The notes beneath the pieces were generated by a model. It was not told the origin of the DNA. It did no database searches and worked only from the letters and a program-made list of their open reading frames with translations. A program made the translations under genes and the position numbers. A stretch of DNA of 64,000 nucleotides from Tubiluchus corallicola (Eukaryota > Priapulida > Priapulimorpha > Priapulimorphida > Tubiluchidae), in contig JAQGDQ010000023.1 in NCBI GenBank assembly GCA_030141605.1, positions 186,001 to 250,000 on the forward strand, given 5' to 3'. The stretch's first letter is position 1; the number at the start of each line of letters is the position of its first letter. Positions 1 to 11,800 of this stretch are shown here, piece by piece.

Positions 1-250
1 CAACTGGATCACCATGTCCTATCTCAATATATTCATTAGGGCAGGCAAGATCTAACTTTATAAATCGAAGCAGGTAAAGGTTATACTTTGGTCCTGTATC
101 ATTAGGGTATGAAAATCTGATGTAATTAAAACAGTTATGAGCAGGTACATTTTCGTAATTGCCAGGGGGTGAAGATATGACTGTTGCACCTAATTCTGTT
201 GTCAGAATATTATCGGATTTATTATTTTTAAATACTGTCGAGCACATTTT
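1..250 (-). CDS. CUB-domain protein, internal exon, partial at the window edge
   Basis: Read on the minus strand, an exon begins at 250 after a pyrimidine-rich acceptor ending in CAG and stays open to base 1 without a stop (about 83 codons). The product has a CUB-like pattern: an early Cys (KMCSTVF), TTELGATVISSPPGNY, then Cys-Phe-x-Tyr-Ile-x-Phe, and a later Cys in ACPNEYIEIG. CUB domains are extracellular beta-sandwiches for protein or glycan binding. A second possible CUB-like exon starts at 844 (minus) after a TTTCAG acceptor and reads GYANPGYVTTGKLLW then CLFVILPPGIEGRLF; it is weaker. The start of the gene is not identified. Secreted or type I membrane placement is inferred from the domain only. 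Confidence 0.5.
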
Positions 251-3200
251 CTGAAGAGGATAATATGGCCACGATAATGCATATATTACATTTACTGGAG
301 AGTAGCACAAAAGTAAGTTAAACAGTAATCCAAAGTATTTATGTTGACTTAACATTGCAAAATAACTTGTTTATCATAATAATGTAGCATCTTTACATAC
401 AAGTCATTTACAAAAATTCTTCTTTTCCTTCTTCTATGGTAAGCTGGCATTGGAAGCATTATACGTTTAAGCACTCAGTAACTGTTAATGATTCTACAAA
501 ATAATGACTGAAATGTAATGAAATAGTAAATTCATGAAAACAGTTCAGGCAAAAAGATTGTTAATATATTTTTCGTTTTCTAAACAATTTGACAGGTTGC
601 ATGTCAGTGTTCAGCACTTACTATTGCTTAACTTATTTTCATGGATATTGCATGACTGGATTGCCCTTAATTTAGCTTATTGTCCCAATAATCTTCTAAG
701 ATGACATGTGCTGAATCAGCAGTGGTACCCAAATGTCTTAACCACATTTTGGCATAAATAATCTTCCCTCTATGCCTGGAGGCAGTATTACAAACAAACA
801 CCAAAGTAATTTTCCGGTGGTCACATATCCAGGATTTGCATAACCTGAAATACATACATGTGCAATTACAGGAAAGTGTGACATCGAAACATACATGTTG
901 CACCATGTAAACAGGGACTTGGAGCTCATTCATCAATGTTCTTTTCATAGCAGATGCCTTTATAACCTGCAATACATGTGAATCAAAATCAGCTAAACTA
1001 AACTGATTTAGGGTTTTAACCACATTTAACCATATAAATCTTCCTTAGGGGGAGTTTGCAAATGAACTCAGAAGCGATTTTGGTGGCTACTGTCTATTTA
1101 TCAACCTGGCCAGGCTTTTGCTGACATTGATTGCTTAATTCCCAAACACTGTGACCACTCAGCTGTTATATATAATGTCTCTATTTGTAATTTCTACACA
1201 TCCATTTACTTAATAGTTAGTTAAGTTAAATAAGCAATAACACTATTTACATGTATGTATACATACAAAATAGCCACCGGTAGTGCAGAGATTTCACACA
1301 ATACTTATATTATATGTAGAAACTAAATGATGGGTAATAGATATCAAAAATTTTCATTTGTTTACTGTTTAGACCCAGATGTCATGAATACCTTTCATCC
1401 AATATAAATTGCTCCTTAGTTGCACTAGAATATACCATATTCTCTTGCTTTAAATTACAAATTTTATTAAATTATAAATATGATGTTTCATGTAAACAAG
1501 TAAGATAAATTTCTTAACAGAAAAAATATCTAAACTATTGACATTTGATAGTACACTCATTAAATCCAGGTTCATTTGGCAGATGGACAGGTGCATTTAC
1601 CACCTAAGCACCTGTTCCCTAGTTATAATCAGCATGAGGAATGCGGGAAATATTCTGGCTAGTTCTCACTTAAACTTTACGTTTTAACTTTTTACACTTC
1701 TCAGTCGATTTCTCAACAACAACAACATCTGCAATATGGTTTGATTGATCCAGATTTGAACCCTGGATCTCTTTGCCAACAATATATTAAATTTTGAGAA
1801 ATCTGTTCCTATAGTAAAACCAGTCACTTTCTTAATACATATAAAATGACACTATAAATTACTTAAAATAAAGACATAATGTTAAATTTTTAAATTTTAT
1901 ATAGCAAGAACAATATCCATTTCATACTAAATGAACTATATATTTTTTTCTGAAGATGACTGCTAGTATGCAGTGAAAAGGTCGATTATTTTAATAAAAA
2001 CGTAACAAAATTTTTTATATAGTGGGATGCTTACGAAAGAGGACATAAAGACAACAGTTCAGTTAGACTGTGTTTATTTCACTAGAGATGATGCTACCAT
2101 TACCAAAAATATTTAGCGCTATTGAAATTGTGCATTTCAAATTTTATTTATCCAGCAACAAACAACTCAGCAAACAACAAATGTTTAAGCTTAGATTACA
2201 TGAATATTATTGATTTGTCAAGAGAAAAAACAAAAAGGCAAAATAAAAGTAAAAACACAATGCATTTATTTCTGTTTGTGCTTTTATGCTCCATATTTCA
2301 AAGACAATTTCTAGGACAAGATGACGAAATGTTTTTCAAAACCAAGTTCCTTGTTTACACACAACTTTAGATGTAAAAACTAAAAAAAATATTATATGCA
2401 ACTTATTAGAAAAGTCAATGGAAATCACACGTCCTTGCAATACCTGGTTTCCATATTTCATCTGCCATTTTAAATCATCATCTAATAAACTTACAATAGT
2501 GTGAGTGATAATTGAAGCAAATTTCAATTCATGAAGACAAATTTATTTTTAATTGCAATAAAATGAAAAGAGAAATTATTATTTGAATGAATCGGTCATG
2601 AAACTTGCATTTGTTGTAATGTTTAAATAAGTTGTTGACAAATGCTTTGTTAAATACTAACAAAAAAGAGAGTAAAAACAAATGCGTAGCAATTCAAAAT
2701 CTCCATTGAGCTTCTGTTTTTATTTCTGCTTTGGCCTGAATGCTATGAGCTTCAATTTCTATTCCGAACTTTGGCTTGAATGATAAGGCCATAATTTGAG
2801 TAAGCTATGTTATTTCATATAAATTAAAATATGTTATTTGGTAGCTCACATAAATGCACAATGTGCATTCTTTTCCATTCCTCCGCGGATTGAAATTCTT
2901 ACCATTAGGTGCCTCCCATTGGAGAAAACTGTCTTGCCGCTTGTGATAAACTAGGGATGGATATTTAGAACATGCAGTTATAATACTATAGGAAAATGCT
3001 GTTGGTTATGCCATTGCTATGAAAATTATCAAGGAAAAATATTTCAATCTACGAATTTTTGGGTTTTGCGATCATGGGTGTATAACAGATCTTAGGTAAG
3101 TCAGCCTTATAGTCCATGCGCACCAGCTGTCCCATTTTCTCAATAGACCTGCATGACCATAATACTAACAGGCCAGCTGCACATCTAATCTAATTCTGAG

Positions 3201-5384
3201 CTAGTAGAACAGCCAATATTAAATTTGGCTTCGATATTAATCTTTTTGAATTAAAATAAGCCCGCTTTTCAGATGATTCCGACATCTGCTTAATGTATAT
3301 CATTTTTTATTTTGTCTCGCTTCACAGACACATGATCCGTTTCACTACCTCTTGGACAAATAATTGTTTTTTACTAAGTAGATGGAGTAGCGAGCAATGT
3401 GACCAGCATAGTTTCTCTCTTTAGAGCATTAGATACTTAGTTTAATTTTACAATGATACTAATGGAGCTAATATTATAATGATGATATTATTGTAAAAAA
3501 ATACATTTGTAAGTTGTCAAGGACTATCCGTTATTATTATAAATTCACTTTTTTGTAAAATAAATTTAGTATTATGTTTTATTATATCATAATTCTTGAT
3601 TTTCGACAGAAATCCCCAGTGCCCTATTTGGGCTGCCCATGTACGACACTGCTTTTCCGCAAATTTAGCACACGCGCTTTAGCGGAAGTGTCCTACTTCA
3701 GCTAGTGCCGTATTCCGCGCCCTACATTAACGACTTTTAATAGGGCCACCAATTACGCACAATTTATAAATTAACTGTATTTCAGAAACAAAACTGTATA
3801 TTTTGTGGTGTTGTGAAGCCAATACGATAATGTGGACACTCACCTGGCTATAATGTTCCGACAGTTAAGAACACAAGATATGTTCATATAATTTAAGCAA
3901 AAATTATAATTTTTTCGTTTTCTGCTAAACAGTACACACATGCTAGAATCGTATCTAAGCAGCTGCTGCACTGTAGTGTCGCTGACTCACTGTGCCTGGT
4001 GCTGCCAGACCCTGGCCATTTTATCAGTCAACTACGGCCGAGAGTCTCAATGCAGGACTGAAATAACTTTCATGCGCCCCAATTTTTAAAAAATTGCAAT
4101 ACCATCTTTTTTAATACTTTATCTACAGTCAGTACTGCTGTATATAAATGGATCTAGGTTAATTAACTCATACTGGCACTGTTCAGGTTCATTATGTAAA
4201 AACCTTATCATGTAGCATCATGTAATGAATTTTACGTCATCATGTAACCATCAATATGTGACAATTTTTGCCATTATGTAATACAATGATTTTGTGACAA
4301 AAAATTAGAGAGTATTTTATAAATCTAGATTAATTTCATTGATTTCAAGCATCTGAAAGAAATTTCAAATCTGAAAACTTGAGGTTTAATTTTTTTTTAG
4401 TTTTACTACGAACTTTCTTAGTGAAATACTATTATTATCAAATACTATCTATACAAATAGCTACAAGATTATATTTCTGTAAAGCATGATTGTCATAATC
4501 ACATTACACAATAAATACATGCACATAGTGCAGCATAATTTAAAACATTTTGCAATAAAATCATGTATCCATACTCATCCTTTCAGAGTAACTTATATCA
4601 GTGCAGTCTCCGCAAAAACTGCAATCAATTTAAATCTAAAACATTTGTAAAAGTGCATAAAACAAACAAATGGATACTTTGGCAATGAACATGTGTTAAA
4701 AGCCGTAGCTGCTAGACTAGTAGGGTAGGAGAATGGGAAATCAGTCAAGACACATAGGTAGGTAGACAGCCACAGTAGGTAGGCAGCAGGTAGGTAGTTA
4801 GGTATATAGATAGATATTGAACTGGTACCTCGCCCACATAGGCTAAAACTATCCAGGTTGGTTCAGTACCAGCAGATGCGGAGGCCAAACAGTCTATAAC
4901 TCTTGTAACATCCATTCACGAAACAACAGAATGTGTAAGAAAAATGATACCTTTGTTAGCAAATTACATGAAGCTGATTCAAAAATAATGATGAAATAGG
5001 GTTTGCACCATCGTGGATTACACTAACTGGACCAGCAAAAGAGCAGATGTGACCGCTTTTATACAGGCCAGATGATAACTTGGCTTGCACAGAAACTTAC
5101 ATTTTGCGTGAAAGGGGTTTTCAGTACAATATTATGGTAGGACAGTTGACATCCTTTGTAAGATCGTTTTGCTGATTACAGCGCTTATGCCACTGCCCAG
5201 CTGTGCACTCAGCATGTGTACTGTCAGCGTGCCCACTGCCAAGATGTCCATTGCTTATTTAAAACTGATTTAGATCCTCTAAGATAATGAATTTTTATCT
5301 AATTGATTTCTGAATAACAGAAACTCAGGTTTTTTTCTATAAAGTTTAAACTTTTGCAAGAGAATACAATAGTAGAGAGTACAA
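251..5384. other. Intron and intergenic DNA with no firm gene
   Basis: Apart from the possible minus-strand exon near 744-844, I see no exon I can support here. The stretch probably holds upstream introns or the promoter of the minus-strand CUB gene. A locally GC-richer patch lies at about 3610-4030, and a GTGAGT donor-like site on the minus strand near 3840 could end a 5' untranslated exon; both are weak. Imperfect GGTA tetranucleotide repeats occur at about 4755-4805. Confidence 0.3.
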
Positions 5385-5560
5385 TAAAACAGAATAGAAT
5401 ATTTATTTATTTATTAATCTTTTTCACTGCAAAAACCAGTAAAAAATAATAATATGCACAAGGGGAGTCTGAGTGATGAAAAAACCAAGGAACACCGAGT
5501 CAACCACCCTTATAAAGGGAAGAGGCGCAAGGGGGTTATTTACGAGACTCAATATGCCAC
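5385..5560 (-). repeat. Possible LINE 3' end (minus orientation) with simple tail
   Basis: A short AGAATA-type simple repeat is followed by ATTTATTTATTTATT and then unique sequence. Read on the minus strand this is a 3' untranslated end with AATAAA-like repeats and a microsatellite tail. The same layout (simple repeat, then TTTATT) recurs at 30126, 54055, 60078 and 63518. No reverse-transcriptase reading frame is attached here, so this is a tail-only or degraded copy. Confidence 0.3.
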
Positions 5561-5744
5561 AGCTCTCTCTTTCAATGTTGAATATTATTAATATGAAGAC
5601 AGCTATCGGGAATTTGCAACAAAAATTATATTGAACATTTTAATAGAATATGCGAGTTTCGTTATTATTGTTAAGTTCCCGTGATACAACCATAGATATT
5701 TATGTTACTACGTAGTACGTACTGCGGTGGGCGTCCGCCGTCTG

Positions 5745-5777
5745 ATGGCAGCACTACTAAAAATGGACACTATGTAA
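5745..5777 (+). promoter_or_regulatory. Short upstream ORF before the polycystin-1-like start
   Basis: An ATG at 5745 opens a 10-codon frame ending in TAA at 5775-5777, 13 bases before the ATG of exon 1 at 5791 and in a different frame. It contains two further ATGs. If the transcript starts upstream, this would be a minimal uORF that could damp translation of the large protein. The transcript start is unknown, so this is conditional. Confidence 0.35.
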
Positions 5778-5790
5778 CTTTCGTGTAAAA

Positions 5791-5899
5791 ATGCTTTTAT
5801 ATTCGACATTGCGTTTCTTTTTTCTTGTTTGTGCTTTTAGTACCAAATTTGACGTAATCACATCATGGTATCAAGGATGTAAAGAAAATGGGTTCTCAG
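5791..5899 (+). CDS. PKD1-like: Polycystin-1-like exon 1: signal peptide and start of WSC domain
   Basis: The ATG at 5791 opens MLLYSTLRFFFLVCAFSTKF, a classic signal peptide with likely cleavage after CAFS. It is followed by SWYQGCKENGFS, which matches the opening Y-x-G-C of a WSC domain. The exon ends at 5899 before GTATAC in phase 1 and joins 6888 in frame (Ser-Asp). Because the leader precedes the WSC domain directly, there is no room for leucine-rich repeats in this transcript model. A more distal alternative first exon cannot be excluded. Confidence 0.75.
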
Positions 5900-8800
5900 G
5901 TATACGATTATTTTCACTTCTAGACTATTTGAACAGCTAGATATGCCCAAGGTTGTCACTTAACCTAGTACTAGTAGTAGTAGTAGTATTAGTACGCTAG
6001 CAGTGCTACTATCAGTGCGTTGTTTTTCTTTGTTTCTATATGTGAAAGCTACATTTCACTGTCTTACTGTTATCTGCTGATATAAATGTAAATTAAGTAT
6101 GCGTGGGAGTGTCCATTTCATTTAGTGTGAGTATTGTTTTGTTGTGTAGTACTAGTACTAGTAGTAGTAGTAGGGCAATAGACGGACACTAACCAAAAGA
6201 TGTAAGAAAATGAACACTTTATTATTACAACGATGTCTTTGTCCACCATTATCACCCATCAGTGCTTCATCAGTTGACAGTTTCAAAAGGCATATGAGAG
6301 AGGACCGTTTATTTATTTTTTTTAACAATGAACTAATGATGACCTGTTTTACATAGTGCCAAGCCACCAAAACTAAATTTTGTAAATGAACCATATATAA
6401 GGGCAGCATTTTTAGGATTCTTGTAGTCGTAAACTGTCCTCATGCATTTTCTTCTATAAAAAAAGTTTCGTTAATGGCAAATTCATATTGTATTTGTTGG
6501 GTGAAATGACAGTAACTGCTACACTACAGTTAGCTGTGTTAGGTAGATCGCTGATTACATAATTTAGTACAATTGCACAGTCAGCAAGTACTGCGACTGC
6601 ACAAGGAGGAGCTGCGCATCATAGCTCAAGGCCATGTGAAGGTGGTACTAATGGCGCATTGAGTAGCAGAGTGCCCTTACAGTAGTTGTTCTGCTAGTTA
6701 TATTTTGATAATTAGAACTAATTAAATAAGTTGCAATTTATCTGCTTACTTGAATGCTTAACATGTATACAATAAGGAGGCCAACTTATTTTAGCACACA
6801 ATGTGGGTAAATTGTAGGCTTTGATGCCTTCTTAATTTTATGGTAAGCACTTTAAATGTGAAAAACCATGGAATTTGTGTATTTCAGATACAGAAAGATT
6901 ACGTTATGCAGAGAGGGTTGTATCAGATGTAGAACTGCTTCCAGTATCATGTGCCAAATTCTGTCTTAATCATAATGTGGAATATGCAGCTGTGACAGGC
7001 ATTAATGAATGCAGTTGTGTGCAAAGTATTGGTAACAGTTCTTTGATAAATGACTTCTGTGTTCAAAGGTACATTTTTAAAATTTAACATGACAACTGCC
7101 AGTTATGGGTACATGTTTGTATTAAATTATTTGCCAGCTGCCTGATATCACTATACTCATTGTTCATTGCTAATCTACTATAACTGGGCATTCCAGTCTT
7201 GTCACTCTCATCTATGTCAGGGATGTTACCGAAAGGAAAATTTTGTTTTGGTTTGCTGATAATTGCACTTTTGGTTAAGTTTAGTTTTCATCGAAAATTA
7301 CTTAGTTTCATAGCCAAAATTTTCGATAATTTTTGGTAGCATTTTTTCGAGGTTTTAGCAGTATTTTTCTAGTTTACCCTTTCTCTCTTAGATGTTAAAA
7401 ATCACTGAAAAATAGTTAAATTAATAAAGCTATATTATTGTTTCTTTAACTTTTTGTACCATTTGTAGCATGCTTTTTATGGCAATGCTGCATATCTTCA
7501 ATGCTAACGACTGTGAAGCTTTAAGGTCTCCAGGCACAATCTGCAAAATACCAAAGCATAATTTGAAAAACCAAATTTAACTTTATAATTTATGAAATAT
7601 AAGTAACAAAATATTTGCAAAATAAAATTTGCCACTGGTCTACTTTTTCATTACCTATTTTGCTTCTGTTAAATAATTAATTAGCACATAGTGTTCTATA
7701 CTGTAGGCTGTGCCTATATAAACTGGTTGTACATTTGTAAAAATTTACCACTGATACTGACAACAGTAGCTCTATCGAAATGTTTGGTATGATTTTTAAA
7801 CATGTAAATTAAAAGTTTTAATAAGGTTGTGGTGTTCTAACTATAAGTATTTTATTTATTTCAGAATCTTTTTGGTTTTAATAGTAGTTGGTTTTGCAAA
7901 AATGATTTCTGTTTAGTTTCGTTTTGGTATCGGCTTCCTATGCATCGTAAATTTCGGTTTCAGTTTGTAATTTCAGTTTCGGTAACATCCCTGACTACGT
8001 TGATTAGGCTGTGCCCTTGAATGACTAATTCCAGCTTGTAGAGAATCAAACTATGTAAAAAACTATGTAAGCGATGTAGCAGGTATATTGATTCTTGGCA
8101 CACTACAGTTTAGGACCAGAAGAAGACTACATTTAAAGTCTTACATGCTTTTGCATTTAAAAACAATACTACTACACATTTTTTGTGGTTGTGATTGAAA
8201 AATGTAAAAATACTTTTGTTAGTGCAATAAACCTATGTTCATTGAACTCCAGCAATGTCATTTCTTGTGCTGTTCAGCCAGAACTATTTTAAAGTTATCT
8301 ATTAAATAATTTTAGATTTGAAGTAATTGTTCTATGGTTACTTGGCTGATAAAACTGCCATGCTGTGGTGTTGCATTGTACCCAAGTAACAAATTAAAAC
8401 TGAATTCCATAGACTGCACACATTGCAAATAATTTTTTCTGGGCATATTTTTATTGGACTTTGACTTTAGTTTCCAAATTTTGAGATTTGAATTGTATTC
8501 TTCAAATGATGCTTATCAGTTCTACTTTAAATTAGTCTGCTAGTAAGTTTATTGTCATTTATACCATTGTGCCTTATTTTTAAAATGACATTGTCTGTAG
8601 TGATTTAGTACATCAATCTGTATATGTACGTGTAGATAAATTCACAAAATTGTTTTTTTCAGATGTGAAACACCCCTGTTTCAAGACTCAAATTTGACGT
8701 GTGGTGGAAAAGATGCCTGGTCAGTGTACCTAAGTCGCGGTCCGTACATAAGAGACTTGAAAATTCGTGGGAACTTGAAAGTATTTATGGGGCAGCAGAC

Positions 8801-11800
8801 TGTGCTTGAAGGAATTTCATTGCTAGCATCTAATCATAGTAACACTAAAGGTTGAAAATTCATTTTTACATGATTTATTAAAAATCGATCTTACAAGAAA
8901 TTTAGTTGTCAAAATAACTTTAAAACGTTATGTGTGTAGTTATACCAGTTTATCTGTAAAGCATCTCAGCGTGTATCAAACTATCTTTTTTGGCAAAAGC
9001 TAAGCTCAATGGATTTTAGAGAAGTTGCATTCTTTGCAGAACAATATTAGTAGTAATGTAATTAATAGCATTACTAAAAATGTTAATGGTGAGCTCAAAA
9101 GTGTATTAGTAAGTAATATTGCTGTAATCTTGCATTAGGTACTATTCTTTTCTAATCCGTTGATCTCAAACTGTTAAGATTTGCCACCTCCAGAAATTGA
9201 AAGATAATATCTAATAATGAGCTTTTTGTTTGCCTTTTGGGTTTTTTATTACGAACAATCAGAATCGTTTCATGTGAAATGTTAATTCTGATATGCTTAA
9301 AAACGCTTTATTTGTTATAGCTGGAACCGATGTGAATTTCATATGGAATTTCGACAATGTTGAACTACGCCGGATTTCTCAACTTGTTGGCAATCAGACT
9401 CACGCGCGATCACGCATCATTCATGCCTTTGCTCTTCCAGGCACTTACAACATCACGCTCTCGGCTGGAAATGGCATATCATTTGCAAGAGATGAAGCTG
9501 TTATCCATGTCCTCATTCCAGAACCTTCAGTGTTGCAACTTGAAATAAATGGAACTTTGGCTGATTCACCGTCGTGCATTCCAGCCGATATCCAACTTCC
9601 ATCCGCGGAAAGTGTATTGCCCGTCTTTTCAAATGAAGAAGTAAGCACGAGTAAAGTTACTATTTCATTCTCCGTCCATCTCTGTAATGTAATTTTCCAC
9701 AATTTTAACTTGAGGCCACCTTCTGTTTTTTGCATGAGCGACATTGTTATAATAGCTGGATTCGAATGGCCGTATTGGTCAAGACTGCTATCACCAATAA
9801 TTAGTTTTATATGATGAACTGTTGTAAAATCATTTGTCTTTTCTATTTTAGTGAATAGATTTTTTTCTTTCTAGTTTTCTTAGTTGAGGATAAACAGTTA
9901 CAGTGTTACATATAGTAATAAACCTAAAATGAAAATAGTCTATAACTTGTAACTCTAAGTGCTAATATATTTCTAATTGTGTATTCCATCAACTCAAATT
10001 CTAGCATAATCTGAAAATCATGCTATATTTATTCGTCGCCTACTTGTGCTAATCTATAGTCAAATGCTGAAAGCTCAGTATTATCAGTTTAAATATTCTC
10101 CACACTTCGTGTAAGTTTGTTGTTGAATTCAAGTTGAGTTGAATGGTCATATTGAAATGAAACGCTTTGAATAGTGACATTAGCTTAGGTTTTTTTTCTT
10201 AACTATGTGCTGGTAGGTAATATTTCAGTGCTCAGAAGGCATTTCGTGAATCTCTACTGTATAAAATCAATATTTTGTAGGTAATAATGATGGCATCGGT
10301 GGCAACTGGTGCTAACGTTACATTTCTGTGGTCCTTTAAAAGTGGCCAGGTCGTATCATTTCGACCAGGAATTGATTCTAAATGTAGGGGAGTGGCGTGT
10401 TTAGTGAGCAAGCACATGCATGTCTTTGATACATCGGGTTTGCATGAACTTACGCTAAGTGTGAGCAACATTTATGGTGAATTGACTAGAACATTTTACA
10501 TAGTAAGTTTTACTCTAACATATATTTGTCTTGAAATTAATTTATTATATCTGATATTTTTCCAAATAGTAGAGCCACATCCGGAATTGCATATTCAGGT
10601 ATGAACAGCTGCGAATTAGTTGCTGTTCATTAAATTACAAACGGGTTTTTATCAGACATGCACATATTTTTTAAATACTTTGTACCTCTTACACTTTGAA
10701 GTAATATATCGCTACCAGATATCCCCTTTCACCTCGGTCATATCTTTTTTCTGCAAGTCCTTGCTGAAAAACCACTAGAGAAGTGACCAGTTTTTCTGCT
10801 TTTGCAGGGTCCAATGTGCAATAGCACAGTAACACAGGCCTGATAAATGGGTTTATTGAAAACAATATGAAGTGATTTTTTTCTATTAAGCAAATCGCAT
10901 ATGCACTTCCAGGCATCTGATAAATCCAGCATAAAACTTTTTTTTCAGTCATAGTAAACATTTTCAACAATAGTCATATTTTGGGATATAATTAGCAAAA
11001 AAAATGTTATGTTGTTAACTAGTATTAAACTTCTCTTTTGCTGTGCACTTCCGGCTCATTTTTTGCCTTATTCAGTATTGTAATGTGATATCATATCAAA
11101 TGCTTTTATTATGTTTTTCCAGGAAATACTTTCGGTCTTCATTTATTTACATTTATGTATTAAAAAACTTAAAATGCATTTAATTTAAATATGTTTTATT
11201 GTTTTTGTGCTTGCTAGGAAGGAAAACCTGATGCAGGCATGCCACAAAGATTACTGAATTGTTGCTTTATTATACGCAGTAGCCCAATAATAGCTTCAGC
11301 AAGATACAATATTTTCTTGGTCATACATTAAAGTTCATGTCTATAGGTGAAGAAAGTTTCACCGAAATTTATCTGGAGAATCTTGGTTGTCTTCTCATAA
11401 TTTATCATGAAGCAGTCTCAATATAATAAGTGTAATTGATAAGATCTGTTAAGTTGGTGACATAGTGGCATGTTTGTTGGCAGTAAGTGCTATTGAATTT
11501 TATATTATAATTGAATGAAATATGTGTGTGTAATAAAGTTTTCAATTTATACGTCAAGCAACACTTCATTGTACCACTACATCATAGGCTCTCCTTGATT
11601 TTTTCCTGGTGCATTAAAAGAAATTCATAATGTCATCGTTTGTCACCTATATACCTGGTCTTTAAGGTTTTAAATGCTCATATTTTTCATAAATCTACTT
11701 TTCTGTTAGATAATCATAACTTGTATTGTCTTTTTTAATTTGTTTTTTTAATTTACTCTTAAATTATATTAACATATAACTATCATTATTAACAGTGTAA

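Noticed and set aside
667-1023. 118-codon minus-strand frame as a single protein
   Set aside because: It crosses two acceptor-like sites (near 844 and 968) and the CUB-like reading is in another frame, so the long frame is probably chance.
5957-6172. TAG repeats near polycystin-1-like exon 1 as regulatory repeats
   Set aside because: Two short TAG microsatellites in intron 1 with no other signal; ordinary simple repeats.
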